Positions 28,768 to 38,812 of a stretch of DNA of 64,000 nucleotides are shown here, in pieces. Under the pieces are notes generated by a model. The model saw nothing but the letters and a program-made list of their open reading frames with translations. It did no database searches and was not told the origin of the DNA. Position 1 is the first letter of the stretch. Every line of letters starts with the position of its first letter. This DNA is from Algoriphagus yeomjeoni (GTDB taxonomy: Bacteria > Bacteroidota > Bacteroidia > Cytophagales > Cyclobacteriaceae), in assembly GCF_003259505.1 (NCBI RefSeq), contig NZ_QLLK01000001.1, positions 1 through 64,000 on the forward strand, in the 5' to 3' direction. A program made the position numbers and the translations under genes.

Positions 28768-31700
28768 ATGACCTGGTCAAAAAGTAGAATGGCAGGTTTT
28801 CTAAGCCTCATTATTCTCCTGTCTATTTTCAGTCATGCATTAGCGCAGGACAAGCGCTACTATTTCCGGAATTATGATATTAATTCAGGTCTCTCGCACA
28901 ACTCTGTTTTTTCGATTTTTCAGGATCGTCAGGGATTTATGTGGTTTGGGACCAAGTATGGTCTAAATCGATTTGACGGACAGCGATGGAAAGTGTACAA
29001 TTCGGATTCAAAAGGCAATCCAGAAGATAAATTGGGGAGTGATTACGTCCATGTAATCCATGAGGATAGAGATGGAATCTTTTGGCTTGGGACGGATGAG
29101 GGGATTTATCTCTTCGACAAATCACTGGACAAATTCACGGCTTTTCCTTACCAAACAGCAGACGGACAATCTCCAGTAAACATTATTTCTTCTTTGGCTG
29201 AGGACAAGGATGGAAACATCTGGATTGCCGGTAATAATCAAGGAATATTCAGGTTTGATTTTCAGAAAAAGGAGTTGGAGCTTCTTTCCCATGACCCAAC
29301 TAAAAAAGGAAGTCTTCCTGCGGGTAGTGTTTCATCTGTGAAAGTTGATGTTCAAAATGTGGTTTGGGTAGGTCTACTTGAGAAGGGAGTTGGGCGATAT
29401 ATTGAAGACAGTGAAACTTTCTCCATGTACATGGATGAGGATGGCAAGCTCACTCAGGATCAGGTTTTAGGCTTGCAGGACTGGGGGGATTTCATGTTGA
29501 TTGGCACCAAAAATGCCGGGGTGAAAAAGCTCGAAAAAAGCAGTGGAAAGATTACAGATCTGCTCACAAAAGATGCAAAGGGGAATCCTATCTACGTCCG
29601 TGATATGCTCCAATTCAGCCAAAATGAACTTGGGATAGGCACTGAATCAGGGCTTTTCATTTATGATTTTGTGACCAATACCTTTCAAAATCTTCAAGAG
29701 AATTCGGATGACCCTTATTCCCTTTCCAACAATGCGATCTACTCACTTTGGAAAGATACTGAAGGGGGTATTTGGGTAGGAAGCTATTTTGGAGGTGTGG
29801 ATTTCCTACCAAATCAGGCGGTCAAATTTGAAAAATACTACCCTATCACAAATGCCAATACTATTAGTGGCATGCGGGTAAGGGAAATGGTAGGAAATGG
29901 TGACGGCAAGATTTGGATTGGAACTGAAGATGCTGGTTTGAATCTTTTTGATCCGCAAACAGGAAAGTTTGAGCAATTGTCTACCGGTGATTCAGATCGA
30001 GAGCTGCCTTATAGAAACGTCCACGGCTTGGCAAAACAAGGAGACAAACTCTGGATAGGCACATTCAATACAGGAGTAAATATACTGGATACTTCAACTG
30101 GAAAAATCAAAAAAATCACCTCGAATACACCGGGGTCCGGATTGACGAATGATGATCCTTTTGCAATACTTGCCGATAGCCGTGATAGAATTTGGATTGG
30201 AACTCCAAGTGGGCTTTTTCTTTTTGAAAAAGGTAATGAACAGTTTAGAAAAATAGAGGAGTTCAGAAATTACTTTGTGTATGATCTGCTTGAAGATGAA
30301 TCAGGAACGATCTGGGCAGGAACTTACAATGATGGTTTGATTAGATTCAACCCGGACACTGAAGAAACTTCACAGTTCGTCCCCGACCCATCCACAGCTG
30401 GAAGTATTCCGCATCAGACAGTGATCGATCTATATGAGGATTCTGGGCATACACTTTGGATCGCTACTGCCGGTGGTGGTTTCGCAAAATTCAATAAGGC
30501 AGATCAATCCTTTACATCCTACACCATCGAAAAGGGATTTCCTGCAAATACCTATTTTAAGATACTGGAAGATGATTTAGGAGCACTTTGGCTCACTTCT
30601 AATAAAGGTCTTATCCAGTTTGATCCGGATACTGAGGCTTTAAAATTATTTGATGAAAAAAGCGGGCTGATCCCGAGTCCCTTCAATTATCGTTCTGGAT
30701 ACAAAGCAGAAGATGGTACGCTGTACTTTGGCTCGCAGGGAGGATTTATCTCTTTTCAACCTGATAAAATCGAATCAAGTAATTCCCCTTCCAAACTTAT
30801 TTTCACCGGTATTGAGCTGTTCAATGAGGAAATCCCCATAGATCCTGAAGATGGAATTCTCAAAAAATCCATTTTATACACAGATAAAATCTCGTTGATG
30901 TCCTACCAAAACTCCTTGACTTTTGAAGTAGCATCGCTGGGTTATACGAATTCTCAGAATTGGAATTTTCTCTATCGATTGAAAGGATTGGAAAAAGACT
31001 GGCGACAAATGTCTGAATCCCAAGCTATTTCCTATTCATATTTACCTCCTGGCAATTACACACTTCAGGTCAGGTCTCCACAGGCCCAAGGTTCAAATAC
31101 TTATCAGGAAACCGAGCTTGAAATTGAGATTCTTCCGCCATTCTATAAGACATCTATAGCCTATGCTATTTATCTGCTGGCCATAATCTTACTCGCTTAT
31201 TGGATTATTTCCTTTTATAAAAACCGGGTAAATAATCGCCATCAGGTTCAAATTAACTTACTCGAAGCTGAGAAGGAAAAAGAGCTTTACGAAGCCAAAA
31301 TCGAGTTTTTCACGAATATCACCCATGAGATCAGAACTCCCTTAACCTTGATCAAGGGGCCTTTGGAAGATATCCTCAGTAAGAATAGAAATACAGATCC
31401 AGAAGTGAAAAATGATCTGCTGATCATCGAAAAAAATACCAATCGCCTGATCGATCTCAGCAATCAGCTGCTTGATTTCCGGAAGACAGAGCAGCGGGGA
31501 TTTAAGCTGAGCTTTCTCAAAACTGAAATCTGTGGCATTCTACAGGAACTCCATGACAGATTTAAGGTGACCGCAGTACAATCCGGTCTAAACTTCACCA
31601 TGGAGAAGTCGACTGCCACGCTTTTCGCAGATGTAGATAAAGAAGCTGTGATCAAAATTCTGAGCAATCTTTTGATCAATGCACTGAAAAATGCGGAAAG

Positions 31701-32841
31701 TATGATTCACATTCGACTGGAATATGAACCTTCTTCCCCGTCAGTTTTTTACATAGAGATCTCGAATGATGGCGATCTTATCCCTAAGGAAATGGCCGAA
31801 AAAATCTTTGAGCCTTTCTTCCAAATTGGGGATAACAATGCCTCCAAAGCAAATCAAGGCACTGGATTGGGATTGCCCTTGGCGAAATCTCTGGCAGAAA
31901 TGCACCATGGCACATTGATAATGGCTGAGGATCGCGATCTAAATCGATTCGTTTTGGAGCTACCGATCAAGCAGAAAGACGCCATACATTTTGAAGAGGA
32001 GAATGACTTAGTTTCTGTTGTAAAAGATGATGAAGAAGAACAAGTCATTTTACCTGCAAAATCGAAGAAGAAAGGTAGCCTCCCTGCTATATTACTGGTA
32101 GAGGATAATAAGGAGCTGCTTCAGTTTTTGGGGGAAAAGCTGAAAGGGAAATATGTGATTCATAAAGCAGCAAATGGTCTTTTGGCTCTTGATGTATTGA
32201 AAAAAGAGCCGATTGATCTGGTAATTTCCGACGTGATGATGCCTGAGATGGATGGCTACAAACTCTGTGAACATATCAAATCAGATCTGGCTACCAGCCA
32301 TATTCCAGTTGTGCTCCTTACGGCAAAAAATAACATCAATGCGAAAATCACCGGATTGGAAATGGGGGCAGATGTGTATCTGGAAAAGCCTTTTTCACTG
32401 GAATTTCTTTACCTGCAGATCAAAAACTTACTTCAGCATAGGGATCAGATCAAAAAAGCTTTTGCCAGCCTTCCTCTTGTGAATTCTGACACCATCGCCC
32501 ATTCCAAGGCAGATGAGGAGTTTTTGAAGAAGATCAATGAAGCGATTTTGGCAAATATAGAAAATGAGCTTTTTGGAGTTTCAGAGCTCGCAGACCAACT
32601 TAACATGAGTCAATCCAGCTTGCTTCGCAAAATCAAAGGAATTTCTGAATTGACGCCAAATGGCTACATCCGCCTTGTCCGGTTAAAAAGATCTGCAGAA
32701 TTGTTGGGTGACGGACTTCATAGCATCGCTGAGATCAGCGAAATGGTGGGTTTCAACAGTCCTTCCTATTTCACCAAATGCTTCCAAAAGCACTTCGGGG
32801 AGCTTCCGAAGGATTTTGTTAAGAAAGCTGATGTGTTGTAG
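28768..32841 (+). CDS. Hybrid two-component system regulator (HTCS) of the utilisation locus
   Basis: The 1357-residue protein combines all parts of a two-component system. After a signal peptide (ending SHALAQ) come two propellers of Reg_prop repeats (WFGTKYGLNRFDG, WIAGNNQGIFRFD, WIGTEDAGLNLFD and others, about 35-690), a Y_Y_Y domain (about 700-765), a membrane helix (about 775-797), a histidine kinase core (H-box FFTNITHEIRTPLTLI; GTGLGLPLAK), a receiver domain (ILLVEDNKELL; Asp in LVISDVMMPEMDG; Lys in YLEKPF) and a C-terminal AraC DNA-binding domain (FNSPSYFTKCFQKHFG). In this family the periplasmic propeller binds an oligosaccharide and the AraC domain activates the adjacent Sus operon. 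Confidence 0.95.
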   Translation: MTWSKSRMAGFLSLIILLSIFSHALAQDKRYYFRNYDINSGLSHNSVFSIFQDRQGFMWFGTKYGLNRFDGQRWKVYNSDSKGNPEDKLGSDYVHVIHEDRDGIFWLGTDEGIYLFDKSLDKFTAFPYQTADGQSPVNIISSLAEDKDGNIWIAGNNQGIFRFDFQKKELELLSHDPTKKGSLPAGSVSSVKVDVQNVVWVGLLEKGVGRYIEDSETFSMYMDEDGKLTQDQVLGLQDWGDFMLIGTKNAGVKKLEKSSGKITDLLTKDAKGNPIYVRDMLQFSQNELGIGTESGLFIYDFVTNTFQNLQENSDDPYSLSNNAIYSLWKDTEGGIWVGSYFGGVDFLPNQAVKFEKYYPITNANTISGMRVREMVGNGDGKIWIGTEDAGLNLFDPQTGKFEQLSTGDSDRELPYRNVHGLAKQGDKLWIGTFNTGVNILDTSTGKIKKITSNTPGSGLTNDDPFAILADSRDRIWIGTPSGLFLFEKGNEQFRKIEEFRNYFVYDLLEDESGTIWAGTYNDGLIRFNPDTEETSQFVPDPSTAGSIPHQTVIDLYEDSGHTLWIATAGGGFAKFNKADQSFTSYTIEKGFPANTYFKILEDDLGALWLTSNKGLIQFDPDTEALKLFDEKSGLIPSPFNYRSGYKAEDGTLYFGSQGGFISFQPDKIESSNSPSKLIFTGIELFNEEIPIDPEDGILKKSILYTDKISLMSYQNSLTFEVASLGYTNSQNWNFLYRLKGLEKDWRQMSESQAISYSYLPPGNYTLQVRSPQAQGSNTYQETELEIEILPPFYKTSIAYAIYLLAIILLAYWIISFYKNRVNNRHQVQINLLEAEKEKELYEAKIEFFTNITHEIRTPLTLIKGPLEDILSKNRNTDPEVKNDLLIIEKNTNRLIDLSNQLLDFRKTEQRGFKLSFLKTEICGILQELHDRFKVTAVQSGLNFTMEKSTATLFADVDKEAVIKILSNLLINALKNAESMIHIRLEYEPSSPSVFYIEISNDGDLIPKEMAEKIFEPFFQIGDNNASKANQGTGLGLPLAKSLAEMHHGTLIMAEDRDLNRFVLELPIKQKDAIHFEEENDLVSVVKDDEEEQVILPAKSKKKGSLPAILLVEDNKELLQFLGEKLKGKYVIHKAANGLLALDVLKKEPIDLVISDVMMPEMDGYKLCEHIKSDLATSHIPVVLLTAKNNINAKITGLEMGADVYLEKPFSLEFLYLQIKNLLQHRDQIKKAFASLPLVNSDTIAHSKADEEFLKKINEAILANIENELFGVSELADQLNMSQSSLLRKIKGISELTPNGYIRLVRLKRSAELLGDGLHSIAEISEMVGFNSPSYFTKCFQKHFGELPKDFVKKADVL

Positions 32842-33079
32842 GAGACATGCTATAAACACATGAGTTAATTAAAGATACAGATGGTCAAATTCTCCTCCAA
32901 TTGGTAATCAGCCTGTTACAAAAACAGCTAACTTCCAAAAAGAAGGGAATTTGCTATTTTTTGAAGTTTTGGGACTAATCAAAAAGTATGTCAATGGCTA
33001 GTTTTACAGCCTAAGATGAAGCAAAGTCCTCACTTTAATTCATCATCTTATTGATAAACCCTGATAAACCGAATTAATC

Positions 33080-36000
33080 ATGCGATTAAGTAGAAACATT
33101 ACTGTTCTATTCCTGCTTTTTGCGACTTTTTTCTTAAGTCTCAATTTCACTCCAACTGCGCTAGCATTTAATAGTAAACCGGAACCTCGCCGAGCCGAAG
33201 TGCTTTTTCTCGGACACGCCAGCGAGCATCACAATTCCAGATTATACGCACCTTGGCTTGCAACTGCGCTTTTCGCAAGCGGAATAAATATTACTTACAC
33301 CGAAAAACTGGAAGATCTCAATACCGAAAATCTCTCTAAATATGATGGTTTGGTGATCTACGCCAACCACGACGTGATTTCAAAAGAGCAGGAAGCAGCG
33401 ATGAAAAGTTTTGTGGAGGGCGGCAAAGGATTGATTCCGCTACACTCTGCTACGGGCTGTTTCAAAAACTCAGATTGGTACATAGAAACTATCGGTGGGC
33501 AGTTTGCCTCCCATGGTGAAGGCGATTTCACAGGAAATATTGTGGCTCCTAATAATGAGGTGATGAAAGGGTTAACACCTTTCGAAACTTGGGACGAAAC
33601 TTACGTGCATCAGCGAATCAATCCTGACATGACTGTGCTAATAGAGCGAGTTGATGGGGATCATAGAGAGCCTTACACCTGGACGAGAAATGTGGGTAAA
33701 GGCCGCGTTTTCTATACCGCTTATGGTCATGACGAGAGAACTTGGAAAAACGAGGGCTTTTTGGAGTTGGTAGAAAATGGTATTTTCTGGGCAATGGGTG
33801 ACGATGTCAAAGCAAGTGTTGCTGCTCTTAATATTCCTGATGTTTCAATTTACGATGAGAAAATCTCGGACTTCACAGCGAGATATGAGGTGCCAAAAAT
33901 GCAGGATGCATTGACTCCGGATGAATCCAAGAAACTGATTCAAAAACCAGTAGATTTTTCCATAGAGCTTTTTGCTTCAGAGCCAGATATTCAAAATCCT
34001 ATTGCGATGGCATGGGACGAAAGAGGAAGACTCTGGATTGTAGAATCTGTGGATTACCCAAATACTTTTAAAGAAACTGACGGTCTGGCCAATGACCGTA
34101 TCAAAATATGCGAGGATACCGACGGCGATGGCAAAGCTGATAAGTTTACCGTCTTCGCCGATGGATTGAATATCCCGACCAGTATGGTATTTGCAAATGG
34201 AGGAATTGTAGTTTCTATGGCTCCTGACTTTGTCTTTATGAAAGATACAGATGGTGATGATGTAGCTGATGTGAAGAAAGTCATCATGACGGGCTGGGGC
34301 AAAAATGATACGCACGCAGGCCCATCCAATCTACAATACGGATTTGATAATAAAATCTGGGGAGTCACTGGATATTCTGGATTTAACGGAACTATCAATG
34401 GAGAGCAGATGAGTTTCCCGCAGGGTATTTATCGATTAGACCCTGACGGAAAAGACTTTGAATACCTGGCTGGATCCAGTAATAATACTTGGGGACTGGG
34501 CTTCTCAGAAGACAACAACGTGTTCATGTCCACTGCAAATAATACGCACGCAGGATATTATTCCATTCCTGCCAAATATTTGCAGCGCGTATTCACTAAA
34601 GCTGGCGAAGGTGAAGCTACACCGGAATTTGAGATCCAACCGATCCAAAAAATCGATGGGCATTACGATGCCCATGCCATGACTCCAAACTTAAGACAGG
34701 TGGATGTGGTCGGTGGGTTTACCTCTGCTGCTGGATTTAGACTGTATACTGCTAGAGATTTCCCGAAGGAATATTGGAACAGAATCGCTTTTGTAAATGA
34801 GCCTACAATCCGATTGACGCATAATGCGATTGTAGAGCCGAATGGAGCAGGTTTTAGCGAAAAAGATGGATGGAATTTCCTGGCAAGTTCTGACGAATGG
34901 TTCGGACCCGTTCAGGCAGAAGTGGGGCCTGATGGAGCGGTTTGGGTAGCAGATTGGTACAATTTCATCATACAGCACAATGTCTTTGTGGAGCGCCAAG
35001 CTCCATCCAGAATGATTCTGCCTTTCGAAGATCAGCCGCATGGCCAGGGCAATGCCTTCCAGAGTAAGCTTCGCGATACCAATCATGGTAGAATTTACCG
35101 AGTTGTCTATAAAGACGGCAGCAGTGATAAGCCGATGAAACTTTCTAAGGAAGATTCAAAAGGTCTGATCGCAGCCTTGAAAAATGATAACATGTTCTGG
35201 AGAATGACTGCGCAACGATTGCTTGTGGAGTCTGGAAACCAGAACGTATTCGGTGATTTGTACAAAATCGTCAATGATAAATCTGTGGATGAAATTGGGC
35301 TAAATAGCCCTGCAGTCCATGCCCTGTGGGCACTTCATGGCTTGGGAGCTTTTGAAGGGAATAATGCTGAGGCAATCAAAGTTGCGACTACTGCCTTATC
35401 GCATCCTGCTGCTGGCGTAAGAAAAGCCGCGATAGCCGTGCTGCCGAATTATCAGGCAACAACTCAGGCGATTAAATCCTCTGGCCTGACTCAGGACAAG
35501 GATCTGAATGTAAGAATGCATGCGATCTTGAAGCTGGCTGAAGTTCCTGGAAGTGCAGAAGCTGGCGCAATGCTTTATCAGGCTAGTTTGGAAGAGGCAA
35601 ATGCCAAAGACGACTGGTTGCAAAAGGCGATTTTCGCAGCGGCAGCTGAGCAGGGTAAATTCTTCACAGATGCTATTGGTGGGGAGAAAACTGACCTCAC
35701 TAACCGATTGATGACTTCCGTGGCAAATGAGAAATACGAGCTAGGGAGAAGAAGTACGCTTCAGTATTCTCCAGATGTAAAAGGCAAAGCAATTTCCATT
35801 TCAACGCAGATTTCTAAGAGACAAGATCAGGAGCCTTTCGGCGTGATTACCGCGCACGGAGATGCTCAAAATGGATACACGTTCTATCTGGAAGAAGGCA
35901 AGTTGCACTGGATCGTGAAGCAAAACGGGAAATCTTTTGAAGCTGTAACAAGTGCAGTACTTCCAGAGAGCTATGAAGCTCAGGCAAATTTAGCTCAAGA

Positions 36001-36190
36001 TGGAAAAATGGAAATCTTGGTTGACGGAAAGTCTGTAGCTACATCCAAAGCCAACGGAGCTTTCAGCGGCAAACTTGCGCCAAGCGTAAGATCCGGCCGT
36101 GACTTCGGTGGAGATAGAAATGTAGGGCCGTACAAAGACGAATTCAGCTTTGAAGGCAACCTGAGAAATGTAGTATTAGAGTTAAAATAA
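33080..36190 (+). CDS. Secreted ThuA domain fused to PVC-type dehydrogenase propeller, HEAT repeats and LamG-like domain
   Basis: The 1036-residue protein has a signal peptide (ending PTALAF). Residues about 38-255 form a ThuA-like (type 1 glutamine amidotransferase-like) domain: VLFLGHASEHHNSRLY, KYDGLVIYANHD, GGKGLIPLHSATGCF. Residues about 280-690 match the putative membrane-bound dehydrogenase domain common in Planctomycetes and Bacteroidetes: SEPDIQNPIAMAWDERGRLW, CEDTDGDGKADKFTVFADGL. HEAT-like helices (about 700-860) and a concanavalin-type C-terminus (about 880-1036) follow. Many relatives end in a cytochrome c; no CxxCH occurs here, so electrons may go to the cupredoxin encoded 6 nt downstream. 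The substrate is probably a sugar, which is an inference. Confidence 0.82.
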   Translation: MRLSRNITVLFLLFATFFLSLNFTPTALAFNSKPEPRRAEVLFLGHASEHHNSRLYAPWLATALFASGINITYTEKLEDLNTENLSKYDGLVIYANHDVISKEQEAAMKSFVEGGKGLIPLHSATGCFKNSDWYIETIGGQFASHGEGDFTGNIVAPNNEVMKGLTPFETWDETYVHQRINPDMTVLIERVDGDHREPYTWTRNVGKGRVFYTAYGHDERTWKNEGFLELVENGIFWAMGDDVKASVAALNIPDVSIYDEKISDFTARYEVPKMQDALTPDESKKLIQKPVDFSIELFASEPDIQNPIAMAWDERGRLWIVESVDYPNTFKETDGLANDRIKICEDTDGDGKADKFTVFADGLNIPTSMVFANGGIVVSMAPDFVFMKDTDGDDVADVKKVIMTGWGKNDTHAGPSNLQYGFDNKIWGVTGYSGFNGTINGEQMSFPQGIYRLDPDGKDFEYLAGSSNNTWGLGFSEDNNVFMSTANNTHAGYYSIPAKYLQRVFTKAGEGEATPEFEIQPIQKIDGHYDAHAMTPNLRQVDVVGGFTSAAGFRLYTARDFPKEYWNRIAFVNEPTIRLTHNAIVEPNGAGFSEKDGWNFLASSDEWFGPVQAEVGPDGAVWVADWYNFIIQHNVFVERQAPSRMILPFEDQPHGQGNAFQSKLRDTNHGRIYRVVYKDGSSDKPMKLSKEDSKGLIAALKNDNMFWRMTAQRLLVESGNQNVFGDLYKIVNDKSVDEIGLNSPAVHALWALHGLGAFEGNNAEAIKVATTALSHPAAGVRKAAIAVLPNYQATTQAIKSSGLTQDKDLNVRMHAILKLAEVPGSAEAGAMLYQASLEEANAKDDWLQKAIFAAAAEQGKFFTDAIGGEKTDLTNRLMTSVANEKYELGRRSTLQYSPDVKGKAISISTQISKRQDQEPFGVITAHGDAQNGYTFYLEEGKLHWIVKQNGKSFEAVTSAVLPESYEAQANLAQDGKMEILVDGKSVATSKANGAFSGKLAPSVRSGRDFGGDRNVGPYKDEFSFEGNLRNVVLELK

Positions 36191-36196
36191 CAACCC

Positions 36197-36748
36197 ATGA
36201 TTAAAGCAACCTTATTTCCTATGGCAGCTATGCTGCTGCTAGGGAATTGGTTTTCTCCAAAAGAGGTGAAATCGTCTGAAGCGATTGCTTTTTGCGAAGC
36301 AAAACCAACTGTAGAAAGCACAGACCAACCAACAAGTAACCTCCGAATTGAACGAAATGAAGAAGATCGAGTGACAACGATTTTGATCGAAGTCGTACCT
36401 GAAATGATGAAGTTTAGTCTGGATACTTTCAAAGTTAAAGCAGGTGACAAAATCATTTTGGAGATTGATAACCTAGATGGGATGGAACATAACCTCCTTA
36501 TAGCCAAACCAGGAACCTTGGACAAAGTTGGTGCAGCGGCAGATGCCATGCTGAGAGATCCTAAAGCTTCGGAGAAATTCTACGTTCCTCAAATTCCCGA
36601 AGTACTTTTCTCCACGAAGATGATTGGCCCGCAGGAATTGTACACATTGACATTTACTGCACCGACTACTCCCGGGAAATATCCATTTGCCTGCACATTC
36701 CCAGGTCATTGGAGAATGATGAATGGTATCATGCTCGTGGAAAGTTGA
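36197..36748 (+). CDS. Secreted azurin/plastocyanin-like blue copper protein
   Basis: The 183-residue protein shows the type 1 copper ligands in order: His in DGMEHNLLIAKPG, Cys in PFACTFPGHW, His in the same stretch and Met in RMMNGIMLVE. The N-terminal 45 residues look like an uncleaved or weak signal peptide plus linker. The ASEKFYVPQIPEVLFSTKMI insertion is typical for azurin-like domains attached to or encoded beside membrane-bound-dehydrogenase proteins. It should shuttle electrons in the periplasm. It follows the ThuA-dehydrogenase gene by only 6 nt, which strongly suggests that the two work together. Confidence 0.86.
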   Translation: MIKATLFPMAAMLLLGNWFSPKEVKSSEAIAFCEAKPTVESTDQPTSNLRIERNEEDRVTTILIEVVPEMMKFSLDTFKVKAGDKIILEIDNLDGMEHNLLIAKPGTLDKVGAAADAMLRDPKASEKFYVPQIPEVLFSTKMIGPQELYTLTFTAPTTPGKYPFACTFPGHWRMMNGIMLVES

Positions 36749-36799
36749 TTTTATATTGAGCTATACATTAACATTAACAATACTCAAACCCATTAAATT

Positions 36800-37558
36800 A
36801 TGAAAACAACTCGCAGAGTAAACCTAAAAGGACTTCTCAAATTAGGTCTGTCTTTTATCCTGACTTTTGGATTGATGATGAACCTGAATGCTGAAACCAA
36901 GGAGAATCCAAACTCACGACGCAAGCCAATAAAGGTTCTTATCGTTGGGGGAAATGCATCGCACGATTTTCAAAAATGGTACAAAGAGGTGGATGCCGCT
37001 ACTCTGGAAAGAAATGGTTTAGCCGAAGTTACTTACACGGAGGACACCGATAATATCAAAGATTATCTGGACACCATCGATGTGCTTTTTCTCTCCAATA
37101 ACAAACCGATCAATGACCTTGCCACCCGTGAGGCAATATTTGCTTTTGCAGATGCTGGTAAAGGAATCATAATCGCCCATGCAGGCATGTGGTATAGCTG
37201 GAGAGACTGGCCAGAATACAATAAAGAACTGGTAAGTGGTGGCTCAAGAGGACACAACCGATATGGGAAATTCAATGTGGATCTGACTGATGTAAAACAT
37301 CCAGTGACCAAGGGCGTTCCCGCTCACTTCTCCTTGGATGATGAATTATACTACCAAAAAGTGGATCCTGCAGGTCCTGGAATTGAAGTTCTAGCCAATG
37401 CCAGTACGGAAGGAAGTGAGGTTTTCCCATCCGTTTACATCGTCAAGCATGCAAAAGCGAAAATCGTGGGCATCGCATTAGGCCATGATGCAGCTTCCCA
37501 TGAGCTGGAAGCCTATCAAACAATGATCCGAAACGCTGTAAAATGGGCAGCTAAATAA
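36800..37558 (+). CDS. Secreted ThuA-like protein
   Basis: The 252-residue protein has an N-terminal signal (about 1-32, LGLSFILTFGLMMNLNAE) and a complete ThuA domain: KVLIVGGNASHDFQKWY, DTIDVLFLSNNKPI, GKGIIIAHAGMWYSW, VTKGVPAHFSLDDELYY and GIALGHDAASHE. ThuA is named from the trehalose-utilisation operon of Sinorhizobium, and this fold occurs often next to Gfo/Idh/MocA oxidoreductases acting on 3-keto sugars. It is a second ThuA domain in this cluster, besides the one in the large fusion, and is 51 nt after the cupredoxin gene. Confidence 0.85.
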   Translation: MKTTRRVNLKGLLKLGLSFILTFGLMMNLNAETKENPNSRRKPIKVLIVGGNASHDFQKWYKEVDAATLERNGLAEVTYTEDTDNIKDYLDTIDVLFLSNNKPINDLATREAIFAFADAGKGIIIAHAGMWYSWRDWPEYNKELVSGGSRGHNRYGKFNVDLTDVKHPVTKGVPAHFSLDDELYYQKVDPAGPGIEVLANASTEGSEVFPSVYIVKHAKAKIVGIALGHDAASHELEAYQTMIRNAVKWAAK

Positions 37559-37580
37559 TTCTCTCAACCTATGAGTTTCT

Positions 37581-37620
37581 CGGTCTGCGCCTGTACGCCG
37601 TGGAGTATCTCCACAGACCG
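37581..37620. repeat. Dispersed CGGTCTGTGGAG-type hairpin, copy 1
   Basis: CGGTCTG (37581-37587) pairs with CAGACCG (37614-37620), and GTGGAG-TAT-CTCCAC (37600-37614) forms the inner hairpin. The right side reads as the uninterrupted complement of CGGTCTGTGGAG, while the left side is split by 13 extra bases. A simpler copy of the same core is at 42131-42152. Confidence 0.55.
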
Positions 37621-37695
37621 AAATATCAAAATGAGTTTCAAACCTGTTGAACCTATCTTTTTAAACAATAAATCAAGAACCTAAAGTATTTACAA

Positions 37696-38811
37696 ATGAG
37701 TCAAAAGCAAATCACTGTAGTTATAGTCGGACTGGGTTTCGGCAAGGAGTTTATCCCAATCTATCAAGCACATCCAAACATTAAAGCTGTTGGTATTTGT
37801 ACCAGAAATCCGAAGACAATCGACGAGTTGGCTACGAAGTTTAACCTGGACAGAAATCTTTGCTTCACCAATTTCGATGATGTACCTAATCGTGAGGACG
37901 TGGATGCGATTCATATCGTGACTCCTGTTCCTGATCATGCAAGAATGACTTTGGCATCTCTCAATGCAAACAAACACACGGCTTGTACCATTCCTATGGC
38001 GATGACAAAGGAAGATTGTGCAGCGATTGTGGACGCAAAGAGAAAGTCAGGCAAAGTCTATATGATGATGGAAACTGCGCTTTATACCCGTGAATTTTTA
38101 TACGGATTGAAGTTGGCAGAAACTGGCCAGTTAGGAAGAATCCAGATGGTAAGAGGTTCGCATATTCAGGATATGAGCATGCCAGGTTGGGATGAATACT
38201 GGAAAGGTTTCCCGCCTATGCTGAATGGTACGCACGCAATTTCTCCGCTTTTGAGAATCAACAATACTAAAGCTGAAACTGTGGTTTGTCACGGTTCTGG
38301 TCGATTGAGTGAAGATCTGGCAAGTCGTCATGGATCTCCCTTTGCGATGGAAACGGCAACTTTTACCCTGAAAAACTCAGACGTAATCGCCGAAGCTACA
38401 CGTTCACTTTTTGATGTGGTGCGTCAGTACCGTGAGTCTTACGATGTCTATGGCACCAAGATGTCTTTCGAATGGGAGCAATTGGAAGATGAAAGCCATG
38501 TGATCTTTGATGGAGGAGAAAATGCCAGAAGAATTGATGTGCCAGACACAGATGAGTTGCTGATCGAACCGATCAAGCATTTCACCAAGAGACAAACTAT
38601 CGACGATCCAAACCACGTGTCATTCCTACAGGGAGCCGGTCATGGAGGTTCTCACCCACATTTGGTGCAGGAATTCGTAGCGGCGATTGTAGAAGGAAGA
38701 GATTCTGCAGTTGATGCTGCTATTGCAGCAAACTATACCTGTGCGGGAATTTGCGCACATGAGTCTGCCATGAAAGGCGGGGAGAGAATTCAAGTTCCAA
38801 CCTTCGATTAA
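37696..38811 (+). CDS. Gfo/Idh/MocA-family oxidoreductase with atypical catalytic motif
   Basis: The 371-residue cytosolic protein has an N-terminal Rossmann fold (TVVIVGLGFGKEF, then AVGICTRN and DAIHIVTPVPDHARM) and the alpha/beta C-terminal domain of the family (GRIQMVRGSHIQDM, DVYGTKMSFEWEQLED). The usual EKP motif, whose lysine acts in catalysis, is replaced by TIPMAMT after the conserved AL-ANKH stretch. It may therefore use another residue or a different reaction. Members usually oxidise sugar hydroxyls with NAD(P). It is followed after 1 nt by a sugar isomerase/epimerase gene, so the two are probably translated together. Confidence 0.84.
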   Translation: MSQKQITVVIVGLGFGKEFIPIYQAHPNIKAVGICTRNPKTIDELATKFNLDRNLCFTNFDDVPNREDVDAIHIVTPVPDHARMTLASLNANKHTACTIPMAMTKEDCAAIVDAKRKSGKVYMMMETALYTREFLYGLKLAETGQLGRIQMVRGSHIQDMSMPGWDEYWKGFPPMLNGTHAISPLLRINNTKAETVVCHGSGRLSEDLASRHGSPFAMETATFTLKNSDVIAEATRSLFDVVRQYRESYDVYGTKMSFEWEQLEDESHVIFDGGENARRIDVPDTDELLIEPIKHFTKRQTIDDPNHVSFLQGAGHGGSHPHLVQEFVAAIVEGRDSAVDAAIAANYTCAGICAHESAMKGGERIQVPTFD

Positions 38812-38812
38812 G

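Noticed and set aside
33080..36190. Cytochrome c domain in the large fusion protein
   Set aside because: No CxxCH motif occurs anywhere in the translated sequence.
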